49,005 nt of DNA from Maribacter sp. (GTDB taxonomy: Bacteria > Bacteroidota > Bacteroidia > Flavobacteriales > Flavobacteriaceae). Location: NCBI GenBank assembly GCA_022865355.1, contig JALHST010000312.1, forward strand, positions 1 to 49,005, given 5' to 3'. Both the position numbers and the translations under genes were made by a program. Below the pieces are notes generated by a model that was given only the letters and a program-made list of their open reading frames with translations, was not told the DNA's origin and ran no database searches. Below, one piece after another: positions 7,857 through 16,150 of this stretch (the stretch's first letter is position 1; every line of letters begins with the position of its first letter).

Positions 7857-8759
7857 ATGAACAATGTAAAAAAATTATTCAGCATCAAGGATTTGGAAAA
7901 TCTTTCTGGTATAAAGGCGCACACCATTCGCATTTGGGAAAAGCGCTATAATTTGCTATCTCCCGACAGGACCGACACCAATATTAGAACATATAGCCTT
8001 GCAAGTCTTCAAAAACTATTGAATATTACGATGCTGTATAATAATGGCTATAAAATATCGAAAATCGCCAAACTTTCGGAAAAAGATATTCCAATAGTTG
8101 TCCGCGACTTAGCAAGTAAAAATAGTTCAAAAAGCCAAGCTCTGAACTCTTTTAAAATGGCCATGATGAACTTTGACCAGACATTGTTTTTCAAAACGTA
8201 CGATGATTTGTTAGCCGTTAATTCGTTTCACGACATATTTTTTGAAATCTTTATTCCCCTTCTGAATGAAATGGGGATGCTATGGCAGACCGATTCGATA
8301 ACCCCTGTGAACGAACATTTTATTACCGAATTAATCAAACAAAAAATTCTCATAAATACCGAGAAATTACAGCAAAACGAGCCGACCAAAAAAGAAAAGG
8401 TCTTCGTGCCCTATCTCCCTGAAAATGAAATTCATGATATTGGATTGCTCTATATCAATTACGAAATTGTTCGAAGTGGTTACAAATCGATTTATTTAGG
8501 GCAGACCGTCCCGTTAGAGAATCTTAGGGTACTGATGAAGTATTTTGACAATGTGTATTTTGTATCTTATTTTACGGTTGTGCCCACGAAAGAGAAAATA
8601 AGCAGGTATCTGCAGGATTTTGAGGAGCTGGTACGCGAAGAAAACGCCAACGTTCAATTATGGCTTTTGGGACACCAAACCCAATACTTGGATTTGAAAA
8701 CCTTGCCGTCGTGCGTGCGTACGTTTAAATCGATTCCCGAAGTTGCCAAAGAATTGTAA
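7857..8759 (+). CDS. MerR-family regulator with B12-binding domain (CarH/LitR-like)
   Basis: A 300-residue regulator. Residues 6-75 form a MerR winged helix (IKAHTIRIWEKRYNLLSPDRT). Residues 95-175 resemble the helical B12-cap domain and contain W143 followed nine residues later by E153-H154, the W-x9-EH motif that covers the upper face of adenosylcobalamin in CarH proteins. The C-terminal half is a B12-binding Rossmann domain with E191-I-H193-D-I-G196, where H193 would be the lower cobalt ligand, a Ser237-containing SxL-like position 41 residues later, and a Gly near 272. CarH proteins are known to bind DNA in the dark and release it in light. As the first gene before crtI, crtB and crtZ, it probably represses carotenoid synthesis in the dark. 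B12 binding is inferred from motifs. Confidence 0.85.
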   Translation: MNNVKKLFSIKDLENLSGIKAHTIRIWEKRYNLLSPDRTDTNIRTYSLASLQKLLNITMLYNNGYKISKIAKLSEKDIPIVVRDLASKNSSKSQALNSFKMAMMNFDQTLFFKTYDDLLAVNSFHDIFFEIFIPLLNEMGMLWQTDSITPVNEHFITELIKQKILINTEKLQQNEPTKKEKVFVPYLPENEIHDIGLLYINYEIVRSGYKSIYLGQTVPLENLRVLMKYFDNVYFVSYFTVVPTKEKISRYLQDFEELVREENANVQLWLLGHQTQYLDLKTLPSCVRTFKSIPEVAKEL

Positions 8760-8790
8760 GAATTAACACGTGTTAAATAATATCCCAACA

Positions 8791-10248
8791 ATGCAAAAAA
8801 AAGTAGCCATTATCGGTTCTGGGTTCTCTTCCTTGTCCGCGGCATGCTACCTTTCAAAATTGGGGTACGGGGTGACCGTTTTCGAAAAAAATGAAACCAT
8901 TGGAGGGCGCGCACGACAATTGGTCCGCGAGGGATTTACATTTGATATGGGGCCTAGTTGGTATTGGATGCCTGATATATTTGATAAGTTTTTCGCTGAT
9001 TTTGGCAAAAAAACATCAGACTTTTATCATTTGGACAAACTGGATCCGGCCTATAAAATTTTCTTTTCCGATGATTCGATCACTATTGGCGACTCTATGG
9101 AAAAAATTTGTCAGGAGTTCGAACGCATTGAAAAAGGAAGTTCCGAACATTTGGTCGAATTTATTTCGAAGGCACAGGAAAATTATGATATCGCTATAAA
9201 TAAGGTCGTCCTGAGACCCGGACTTTCTCCTTTTGAATTGGTAACCAAGGAAACCATTTTGAAGGTAGACCAGTTTTTCAAGACGATACGCGGTGAAGTC
9301 CGAAAAAGATTCAAAAATCCTAAATTGATCGCTTCTTTAGAGTTTCCCGTCTTATTCCTAGGTGCCAAGCCCAGCAAAACACCTGCCTTCTATAGCTTTA
9401 TGAATTTTGCCGATTTCGGATTGGGCACCTGGCATCCAAAGGGTGGTATGTATGAGATAATTAGTGCCATGGCGAATTTGGCGGAAGAATTGGGAGTTAC
9501 TATTTGTACGAATGCCCCCGTCGAAAAAATACGGGTAAAAGATAATAGTACCATTGGGATTACAACGAATGGCAGTCCTTTTGATGCCGACATCGTATTG
9601 AGCGGCGCCGATTATCACCATTCGGAGACCCTGCTTGACGCTGAGTACCGGCAATACTCCGAGGCCTACTGGGATCATAAGGTATTTGCCCCTTCTTCCT
9701 TACTTTTTTACGTAGGATTCGACAAGAAACTGCAAAACATAGAACATCACAATCTTTTTTTCGATACAGATTTTGAGCAGCATACCCAGGAAATATATGA
9801 CGATCCCAAATGGCCTCGGGAGCCTCTTTTTTATGCCAATTTTCCCTCGGTAACCGATGGGGGCATGGCGCCCCAAGGTTGTGAAACGGGCTTTTTTCTT
9901 GTGCCTTTGGCGCCCGGATTGGAGGATACGCCCGCGCTGAGAAATAAATATTTTGATCTTATCATGGCCCGGTTTGAAAAAAATACCTTGCAAAAGATTA
10001 CGCCAAACATTATGTTTATGGAATCTTTTTGCCTGAAAGATTTCGTCGAACAGTATAACGCCTATAAAGGCAATGCCTATGGCATGGCGAATACCCTTAA
10101 ACAAACGGCATTTATGAGACCAAAATTGAAAAGCAAAAAGGTAAAAAGTTTGTATTTTACAGGTCAACTTACGGTTCCCGGACCTGGAGTTCCGCCTTCT
10201 TTGATATCCGGTAAATTAGTTTCCGAACTTATCGCAAGATTTAATTGA
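8791..10248 (+). CDS. crtI: Phytoene desaturase
   Basis: A 485-residue FAD-dependent phytoene desaturase that introduces conjugated double bases into phytoene to give lycopene. The N-terminal dinucleotide fold KVAIIGSGFSSLSAA (residues 4-18), E32 and the GGRAR at 38-42 fit the family, as does the C-terminal FAD contact TVPGPGVPPSLISGK. An in-frame GTG lies seven codons upstream, but the ATG at 8791 directly precedes the conserved core and is preferred. It follows the regulator by 31 bases and precedes crtB by 9 bases, so the three are one transcript. Length is normal for bacterial CrtI (about 490). Confidence 0.93.
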   Translation: MQKKVAIIGSGFSSLSAACYLSKLGYGVTVFEKNETIGGRARQLVREGFTFDMGPSWYWMPDIFDKFFADFGKKTSDFYHLDKLDPAYKIFFSDDSITIGDSMEKICQEFERIEKGSSEHLVEFISKAQENYDIAINKVVLRPGLSPFELVTKETILKVDQFFKTIRGEVRKRFKNPKLIASLEFPVLFLGAKPSKTPAFYSFMNFADFGLGTWHPKGGMYEIISAMANLAEELGVTICTNAPVEKIRVKDNSTIGITTNGSPFDADIVLSGADYHHSETLLDAEYRQYSEAYWDHKVFAPSSLLFYVGFDKKLQNIEHHNLFFDTDFEQHTQEIYDDPKWPREPLFYANFPSVTDGGMAPQGCETGFFLVPLAPGLEDTPALRNKYFDLIMARFEKNTLQKITPNIMFMESFCLKDFVEQYNAYKGNAYGMANTLKQTAFMRPKLKSKKVKSLYFTGQLTVPGPGVPPSLISGKLVSELIARFN

Positions 10249-10257
10249 ATTAAACGT

Positions 10258-11097
10258 ATGAAAGCTATTTTTGATACTGTTTCTTATGACTGTAGCAAAC
10301 TTGTTTCCCGAGCATATAGCACCTCCTTTGCCCTGGCTACTAAAATGTTGCATACGTCGATTCGAAGTGACATCTATAATATTTATGGTTTTGTACGCCT
10401 TGCCGATGAAATAGTCGATTCTTTCAAGGGATATGAACAAGAGCGAATTTTCAACGACTTTGAAAATCAGCTGGATTACGCTTTGAGTGCTAAAATTAGT
10501 GTCAATCCTATTTTAAATTCCTTTCAGCATACGTTTCACAAATATGACCTATCAAAAGATTTGGTAACGGCTTTTTTGAATAGCATGCGCATGGATCTTA
10601 CCAAAATGACTTATAATACCGAGAAGGAGTATCGGGACTATATCTATGGTTCGGCTGATGTCGTCGGCCTTATGTGCCTGAAGGTTTTTGTAAAAGGAGA
10701 TACCCTGAAATACGATAATTTGAAAGAATCGGCGATGGCATTAGGATCGGCATTTCAAAAAGTTAATTTTCTGAGGGACTTAAAAATGGATTTCGAAAAC
10801 TTGAACAGGACCTATTTTCCTAATACGAATTTACTCGACCTAGACGAAGATTCTAAAAATCGTATTATCAATGAAATTAAAGAAGATTTTCAAGTCGGCT
10901 TCAGAGGTATCCTCAAATTGCCGAAAGAAGCCAAATTTGGGGTATATACCGCCTATAAATACTATTTTAAATTGTTGAAAAAATTAGAGAATACTCCTTC
11001 AAGGGAAATCAAGACGGCACGCATTCGAGTGCCTAATTATCAAAAAATTAGTTTATTGGCTAGCTCTTATATGACATATAAGTTAAATTTGGTATGA
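10258..11097 (+). CDS. crtB: Phytoene synthase
   Basis: A 279-residue head-to-head prenyltransferase that condenses two geranylgeranyl diphosphates to phytoene. Both Mg-diphosphate motifs are present: D50-E-I-V-D54 and R173-D-L-K-M-D178 within VNFLRDLKMDFENLNRTYFP. Length and motif spacing are typical of bacterial CrtB. It is preceded by crtI (9 bases) and followed after one base by crtZ, indicating tight translational coupling in the carotenoid operon. Confidence 0.95.
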   Translation: MKAIFDTVSYDCSKLVSRAYSTSFALATKMLHTSIRSDIYNIYGFVRLADEIVDSFKGYEQERIFNDFENQLDYALSAKISVNPILNSFQHTFHKYDLSKDLVTAFLNSMRMDLTKMTYNTEKEYRDYIYGSADVVGLMCLKVFVKGDTLKYDNLKESAMALGSAFQKVNFLRDLKMDFENLNRTYFPNTNLLDLDEDSKNRIINEIKEDFQVGFRGILKLPKEAKFGVYTAYKYYFKLLKKLENTPSREIKTARIRVPNYQKISLLASSYMTYKLNLV

Positions 11098-11098
11098 G

Positions 11099-11545
11099 AT
11101 GAAGACACTAATATGGATACTGATTTTTATGGGCACATTTTCCTTCATGGAATTTATGGCCTGGTTTACCCATAAGTACATTATGCATGGCTTTTTATGG
11201 CGCCTGCATCAAGACCACCATAAAAAAGATCACGACTCCTGGTTCGAGCGCAATGATGCATTTTTCATTTTTTATGCCGTTGTGAGCATGATTTTCTTTT
11301 ATTTGGGCGCTGAGGGTTTTTGGTATGGATGGCCCATTGGCTTAGGCATTATGGCCTATGGGGCAACTTATTTTCTGGTACATGATATCTTTATCCACCA
11401 ACGCTTCAAGATGTTCCGCAATGCAAATAATTGGTATGCCAAAGGCGTTCGAAGGGCGCATAAAATGCATCATAAACATTTGGGGAAAGGTGATGGGGAA
11501 TGTTTCGGAATGCTTTTCGTGCCTTTTAAATACTTTAAAAAGTAG
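11099..11545 (+). CDS. crtZ: Beta-carotene hydroxylase
   Basis: A 148-residue di-iron membrane hydroxylase adding 3-hydroxyls to beta-ionone rings (beta-carotene to zeaxanthin). All four histidine motifs of the fatty-acid-hydroxylase superfamily are visible: H25-x4-H30, H37-x2-HH, H95-x4-H100 and H121-x2-HH. About four hydrophobic segments place it in the inner membrane. The start lies two bases after the crtB stop. It is the last gene of the operon; lycopene cyclase (crtY), needed to supply its substrate, is not in the window. It converges with the leftward TlpA-like gene with only 3 bases between them. Confidence 0.93.
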   Translation: MKTLIWILIFMGTFSFMEFMAWFTHKYIMHGFLWRLHQDHHKKDHDSWFERNDAFFIFYAVVSMIFFYLGAEGFWYGWPIGLGIMAYGATYFLVHDIFIHQRFKMFRNANNWYAKGVRRAHKMHHKHLGKGDGECFGMLFVPFKYFKK

Positions 11546-11548
11546 GTT

Positions 11549-12115
11549 CTATCCTTTCTGCAAAAGCGCATCTAACAAGGATCTGGTACCTTGATCGTGC
11601 CAATCTTTGGAACCTGTTGTTGCCAGTACTATTTTACCACTTTTATCTAAAATGTAGGTTGCCGGTATCACGTTCGAGATAAATAATTCCGGTTTCTTCA
11701 ATATCGAATAATATACCGGAAAACTATATTGTTTTTTTGTCATAAAGGCGTCCACCTTGATCTTCTCGTCCTGTGCAATAAACAGGAATCTTACCTTTTG
11801 ACCATATTCATCATATAGTTTCTGTAAGCTCGGCATCTCCTGTACACAAGGTTGGCACCAACTTGCCCAAAAATTGATAAGAACTACTTCGTCCTTTACA
11901 CTATCAAAATCAAAAGGCTTGCCTTGACGATCAACCAATTTCCAATCATAGCCCTCCGAGGGAAGTTGTTCGCCCAAGCTATTATCTAACTTATACCCCG
12001 TTAAAAGGCTGGAAATACGGCCCTTGACTTTTCTTCCGACTGGGGTGAAGACCATTATAATTCCTAGGGCTCCTAGAAATAATAAAATGTACATGTATTT
12101 TTTTGAAATTTTCAT
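11549..12115 (-). CDS. Membrane-anchored TlpA-like thiol-disulfide oxidoreductase
   Basis: A 188-residue protein with an N-terminal membrane anchor (about residues 7-25) and a periplasmic thioredoxin fold. The active site is W86-C87-Q-P-C90 in NFWASWCQPCVQEMP, and the cis-proline loop is near VIPATY. TlpA/ResA-like proteins reduce disulfides in the periplasm, for example during cytochrome c maturation. Its start overlaps the stop of the upstream paralogue by 4 bases (ATGA-type overlap), so the two are translated together. The specific partner is unknown. Confidence 0.88.
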   Translation of the reverse strand: MKISKKYMYILLFLGALGIIMVFTPVGRKVKGRISSLLTGYKLDNSLGEQLPSEGYDWKLVDRQGKPFDFDSVKDEVVLINFWASWCQPCVQEMPSLQKLYDEYGQKVRFLFIAQDEKIKVDAFMTKKQYSFPVYYSILKKPELFISNVIPATYILDKSGKIVLATTGSKDWHDQGTRSLLDALLQKG

Positions 12116-12678
12116 TTTTCGGCAATAAGTGTATCCAAAAGTTGCGAGATTTTTTCATTGTCCCAGTCTGAAATCGCCGTTTGGTGCACCACGATATATC
12201 CGTTCTTATCCAAAATATAGACCCCGGGAGGATCTAATATAGATACCGGGCTTGGCTCGTCGGTTATCCGGTATGTAATGGGAAACGTAAACTTGCGGTT
12301 ATGAGACATGAATTTTTCTACCGGCGCTTTTTCTTCATTGGTAATTATATAGAAATCGACTTGATCCTTATAGGCATCATACAAGTCCTGAATGTCATGT
12401 AATTGCGCTTCCGATGGCACATGCCAAGAGGCCCAAAAATTAATAAAGACGACCTTGCCTTCCGACTTCCTAAAGTTTATTAGGTTCCAATTCGCATCCT
12501 TAAGTCGCCAATCGTAATTCGGAATTTTACCGCGATTTTCAACGGCAATAATACTCGGGGCTGTTGCAAATATCCGGTTTAACCACACTTTGCCATACGT
12601 CCCTAAGGGTGTTACAAAAAAAGAAAGCACAAAAGCGAATATGAGAAGATTAAGAGCCGTTTTTTTTGTGATCTTCAT
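12112..12678 (-). CDS. TlpA-like thioredoxin-fold protein lacking CxxC
   Basis: A 188-residue tandem paralogue of the downstream gene, with the same N-terminal anchor and the same fold (VVFINFWASW and VYILDKNGYIVV match VVLINFWASW and TYILDKSGKIVL). The catalytic WCxPC is replaced by W85-H86-V-P-S89, so both redox cysteines are gone; the cis-proline region reads DPPGVY. It cannot do dithiol chemistry, but the fold and length are intact and the frame is open, so it may be a partner or chaperone-like subunit of the active paralogue. A hairpin lies 5 bases upstream of the ATG. Confidence 0.85.
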   Translation of the reverse strand: MKITKKTALNLLIFAFVLSFFVTPLGTYGKVWLNRIFATAPSIIAVENRGKIPNYDWRLKDANWNLINFRKSEGKVVFINFWASWHVPSEAQLHDIQDLYDAYKDQVDFYIITNEEKAPVEKFMSHNRKFTFPITYRITDEPSPVSILDPPGVYILDKNGYIVVHQTAISDWDNEKISQLLDTLIAEK

Positions 12679-12683
12679 TTTTT

Positions 12684-12710
12684 GGGGGTTTTATCAAATT
12701 AAAAACCCCC
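12684..12710 (-). other. Strong hairpin directly upstream of the CxxC-less gene
   Basis: GGGGGTTTT (12684-12692) and AAAACCCCC (12702-12710) form a perfect 9-base stem with a 9-base loop. On the minus strand it sits between the aconitase stop and the next ATG at 12678, ending 5 bases before that ATG. There is no T-run after it on the minus strand, so it is not a standard terminator. It could limit translation of the TlpA-like pair or protect the aconitase mRNA 3' end. Confidence 0.6.
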
Positions 12711-12751
12711 AATGGGTATCGGGAGTTTTTAAGAATCAATGTCTACCTTTA

Positions 12752-15019
12752 TTAAGCCGCGTTTTCTCTTTTTATGACGTTCAATGCAGATCCTTCCTTG
12801 AACCAGCCGATCTGCGGCGCATTATAGGTATGGTTTACCAATATGTTTTCCTTTTTTCCATCGGCATGTATAATTTCAAGGGTCAAGGGTTTGCCTGGGG
12901 AAAAATCGGCAATATCGATAAAATTAAAAGTATCATCCTCTTGAATTCGATCATAATCCGCCTCGTTGGCAAAAGTCAAGGCCAACATCCCTTGTTTTTT
13001 TAGATTAGTTTCATGGATCCGGGCAAACGATTTGACCAAAACCGCCGCAACGCCTAAATGTCTAGGTTGCATGGCCGCATGCTCCCTTGATGAACCTTCA
13101 CCATAATTATGGTCTCCGACTACGATCGTTTTGATCCCCGCGGCCTTGTATGCCCGTTGGGTATCTGGAACCCCCCCGTATTCACCGGTATATTGGTTCT
13201 TTACAAAATTGGTCTTTTTATTGAAGGCATTTACGGCACCGATCAAGGTATTATTGGCAATATTATCCAGATGCCCCCGAAACCGCAACCAAGGTCCGGC
13301 CATCGAAATATGGTCAGTAGTACATTTACCAAACGCCTTGATCAATAATTTTACCCCTTGCAACTGTTCTGGCGTAATGGGCAAAAATGGGTCGAGTAAC
13401 TGTAAACGCTCTGAAGTCGCACTTACTTTTACGACTACTTTGGAACCATCGGCATCGGGTGCCAAGAAACCTGCATCTTCCACATCAAAACCTTTGGGCG
13501 GCAATTCGATCCCCATCGGTTCATCTAACTTGACTTCCTGTCCATCCTCATTGATCAACGTATCGTTCATGGGGTCAAAATCAAGTCGGCCCGAAATGGC
13601 AATGGCTGCCACCATCTCAGGAGACCCTACAAACGCATGGGTGTTGGGATTGCCGTCGGCCCTTTTTGAAAAGTTACGGTTGAACGAGTGAACAATGGTA
13701 TTTTTTTCATCACCCTTTAAATCACTTCGATCCCACTGCCCAATACAGGGGCCGCAGGCATTGGTAAACACGGTAGCCCCTAAATCCTCGAATATTTTGA
13801 GGAGGCCATCGCGCTCGGCCGTAAATCGTATTTGTTCCGAACCGGGATTAATTCCAAAGTCCGATTTAGGTTTGATATGTTTGGTAATGGCCTGTTGCGC
13901 TATAGATGCGGCGCGGGTCAGATCTTCATATGATGAATTGGTACATGAACCTATTAAACCCCAGTCTACGTGGATAGGCCAACCATTGGCCTTGGCTTTC
14001 GGACCCAACTCCCCTACAGGGGTTGCTAAATCTGGAGTAAAGGGTCCATTCAAATGGGGCCGAAGCGTATTTAAATCGATTTCGATCAATTCGTCAAAAT
14101 ATTTCTCGGGATTGGCATACACCTCGGGATCGGCGGTCAAATGTTCCTTGACCTTATTGGCTGCATCGGCCACCTCATTTCTTTCGGTAGCCCTAAGATA
14201 ACGCTCCATGGAGGCATCGTAGCCAAAAGTAGAAGTAGTCGCACCTACTTCTGCACCCATATTACAAATAGTGCCTTTTCCGGTACAGGACAAGTTCTTG
14301 GCACCCTCCCCGAAATATTCTATTATGGCACCGGTCCCTCCTTTTACGGTCAGTATACCAGCTACCTTCAAAATGACATCCTTCGAAGAGGTCCAACCCG
14401 AAATTTTTCCGGTTAGTTTTACGCCGATCAATTTGGGAAATTTTAACTCCCAGGCCATCCCGGCCATAACGTCGACGGCATCCGCACCACCAACACCTAT
14501 AGCGACCATTCCCAATCCACCGGCATTTACCGTATGCGAATCGGTCCCGATCATCATGCCGCCAGGAAAGGCATAGTTTTCTAAGACCACCTGATGAATA
14601 ATTCCCGCTCCGGGCTTCCAAAAACCGATTCCGTATTTGTTCGAGACCGATTCTAAAAAGTCAAATACTTCCTTACTAGTGCTGTTTGCTATCTTTAAAT
14701 CGGCAACCGCACCACTTTTAGCTTGAATCAAATGATCACAATGAACCGTTGTTGGCACGGCAACCTTACTTTTACCCGCCTGCATAAACTGTAACAAAGC
14801 CATCTGTGCGGTAGCATCCTGACAAGCGATACGATCTGGCGCGAAATCGACATAATCCTTTCCTCGTGCAAATGCCCTGGTCGGCATGCCATCCCAAAGG
14901 TGGGAATAAAGTATTTTTTCAGAGAGTGTCAAGGGCTTGCCGACAATTTCCCGGGCTTTATTTACACGTTCGGCCATGGTGGCGTACACGTTTTGGATCA
15001 TATCTATGTCAAATGCCAT
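12752..15019 (-). CDS. Aconitate hydratase
   Basis: A 755-residue cytoplasmic aconitase of the mitochondrial type, isomerising citrate and isocitrate in the TCA cycle. The [4Fe-4S] cysteines appear in [15 protein letters not shown] and [10 protein letters not shown], and the substrate-binding SREHAAM is in the swivel domain near the C-terminus. The mitochondrial-type length (about 755-780, against about 890 for IRP-type AcnA) fits Bacteroidetes. It lies 73 bases upstream of the TlpA-like pair and 173 bases downstream of the MoxR gene; its promoter should be in 15020-15192, but no clear TANNTTTG is seen there. Confidence 0.95.
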   Translation of the reverse strand: MAFDIDMIQNVYATMAERVNKAREIVGKPLTLSEKILYSHLWDGMPTRAFARGKDYVDFAPDRIACQDATAQMALLQFMQAGKSKVAVPTTVHCDHLIQAKSGAVADLKIANSTSKEVFDFLESVSNKYGIGFWKPGAGIIHQVVLENYAFPGGMMIGTDSHTVNAGGLGMVAIGVGGADAVDVMAGMAWELKFPKLIGVKLTGKISGWTSSKDVILKVAGILTVKGGTGAIIEYFGEGAKNLSCTGKGTICNMGAEVGATTSTFGYDASMERYLRATERNEVADAANKVKEHLTADPEVYANPEKYFDELIEIDLNTLRPHLNGPFTPDLATPVGELGPKAKANGWPIHVDWGLIGSCTNSSYEDLTRAASIAQQAITKHIKPKSDFGINPGSEQIRFTAERDGLLKIFEDLGATVFTNACGPCIGQWDRSDLKGDEKNTIVHSFNRNFSKRADGNPNTHAFVGSPEMVAAIAISGRLDFDPMNDTLINEDGQEVKLDEPMGIELPPKGFDVEDAGFLAPDADGSKVVVKVSATSERLQLLDPFLPITPEQLQGVKLLIKAFGKCTTDHISMAGPWLRFRGHLDNIANNTLIGAVNAFNKKTNFVKNQYTGEYGGVPDTQRAYKAAGIKTIVVGDHNYGEGSSREHAAMQPRHLGVAAVLVKSFARIHETNLKKQGMLALTFANEADYDRIQEDDTFNFIDIADFSPGKPLTLEIIHADGKKENILVNHTYNAPQIGWFKEGSALNVIKRENAA

Positions 15020-15192
15020 TATTCAGTAAATTTTGGTTCGAATCAATTCTACGAAATTAAGAAAATCCAAGGCGCAAATAAAATTTTTACTAAATGATTA
15101 CCATCATTTTGACAAATAGATAGGCCTGAACTCGATCTAAAAAGGCCTTGATCGAACAATCATAAAATTAAGACGTACTGAAAGATGTCTCT

Positions 15193-16146
15193 TTAGAGAA
15201 GTTTTTCGATGATATCCTCTTCTGAGATACCTTCGGCCTCGGCTTTGTAATTCTTAATAATGCGATGTCTTAAGATACCAAAGGCAATGGCTTTTACATC
15301 TTCAATATCGGGGGAAAATTTCCCGTTGATGGCGGCATGGGCCTTGGCGCCCAGAATTAGATTCTGCGATGCCCGGGGACCAGCACCCCAGTCAACATAT
15401 TGTTTTATATAATCTGAGTTCGAAGGGATGCCCGGTCGGGTACTGCTTACCAATTTAACGGCATATTCCAATACATTTTCGGGTACGGGTACCCTTCGTA
15501 CCAGATGCTGTACTTCCAAGATGGCCGCTGCGTTGAAAAGGGCTTCTACTTGAAAAGTATCATCTGAGGTCGTTGCTTTTACCACCTGCATTTCCTCGGT
15601 AATCGATGGATATTTTAACTCGATTGCGAACATAAAGCGGTCTAGCTGTGCCTCAGGAAGCGGATAGGTACCTTCTTGTTCGATGGGGTTTTGGGTGGCA
15701 AGTACGAAGTACGGCAACGCGAGCTTATATTGTTGTCCCGCAATAGTGACAGCGCGCTCTTGCATGGCTTCCAAAAGGGCAGCTTGGGTTTTGGGAGGCG
15801 TCCGGTTTATTTCGTCCGCCAAGATGATATTTGCAAAAATGGGCCCTTTGATGAATTTAAAATTTCGGTTTTGGTCTAAGACTTCACTGCCCAATATATC
15901 ACTTGGCATTAAATCAGGGGTGAACTGTATACGCTTAAAATCCAACCCCAGGGTTTGGGCAATCGTATTCACCATTAAGGTTTTGGCAAGCCCCGGGACT
16001 CCTATCAACAAGGAATGTCCACCTGTGTATATCGATAATAGAATTTGTTCGATTACCTTTTCCTGGCCTACTATCACCTTGGCAATTTCCTGCTTTAATA
16101 CCGCATGTTTTTTGACCAGATTTTGTATCGCAGTAACGTCGGACAT
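15193..16146 (-). CDS. MoxR-family AAA+ ATPase
   Basis: A 317-residue AAA+ chaperone-like ATPase. The Walker A is G49-V-P-G-L-A-K55-T, Walker B is LADEINR at about 109-115, and the sensor region PQAALLEAMQE-type (KTQAALLEAMQER) follows. The start at 16146 (MSDVTAIQ) is chosen over an upstream in-frame ATG that would overlap the preceding gene's stop. MoxR proteins usually work with von Willebrand factor A partners; none is found downstream, where aconitase follows after 173 bases. It is 4 bases from the PPIase gene upstream and probably shares its transcript. Confidence 0.92.
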   Translation of the reverse strand: MSDVTAIQNLVKKHAVLKQEIAKVIVGQEKVIEQILLSIYTGGHSLLIGVPGLAKTLMVNTIAQTLGLDFKRIQFTPDLMPSDILGSEVLDQNRNFKFIKGPIFANIILADEINRTPPKTQAALLEAMQERAVTIAGQQYKLALPYFVLATQNPIEQEGTYPLPEAQLDRFMFAIELKYPSITEEMQVVKATTSDDTFQVEALFNAAAILEVQHLVRRVPVPENVLEYAVKLVSSTRPGIPSNSDYIKQYVDWGAGPRASQNLILGAKAHAAINGKFSPDIEDVKAIAFGILRHRIIKNYKAEAEGISEEDIIEKLL

Positions 16147-16150
16147 CCAA

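Noticed and set aside
9700-10167. 155-codon open frame opposite crtI
   Set aside because: Antisense shadow; crtI is conserved across this whole stretch.
13131-13691. 186-codon open frame opposite aconitase
   Set aside because: Antisense shadow of a highly conserved gene; no domain and biased composition.
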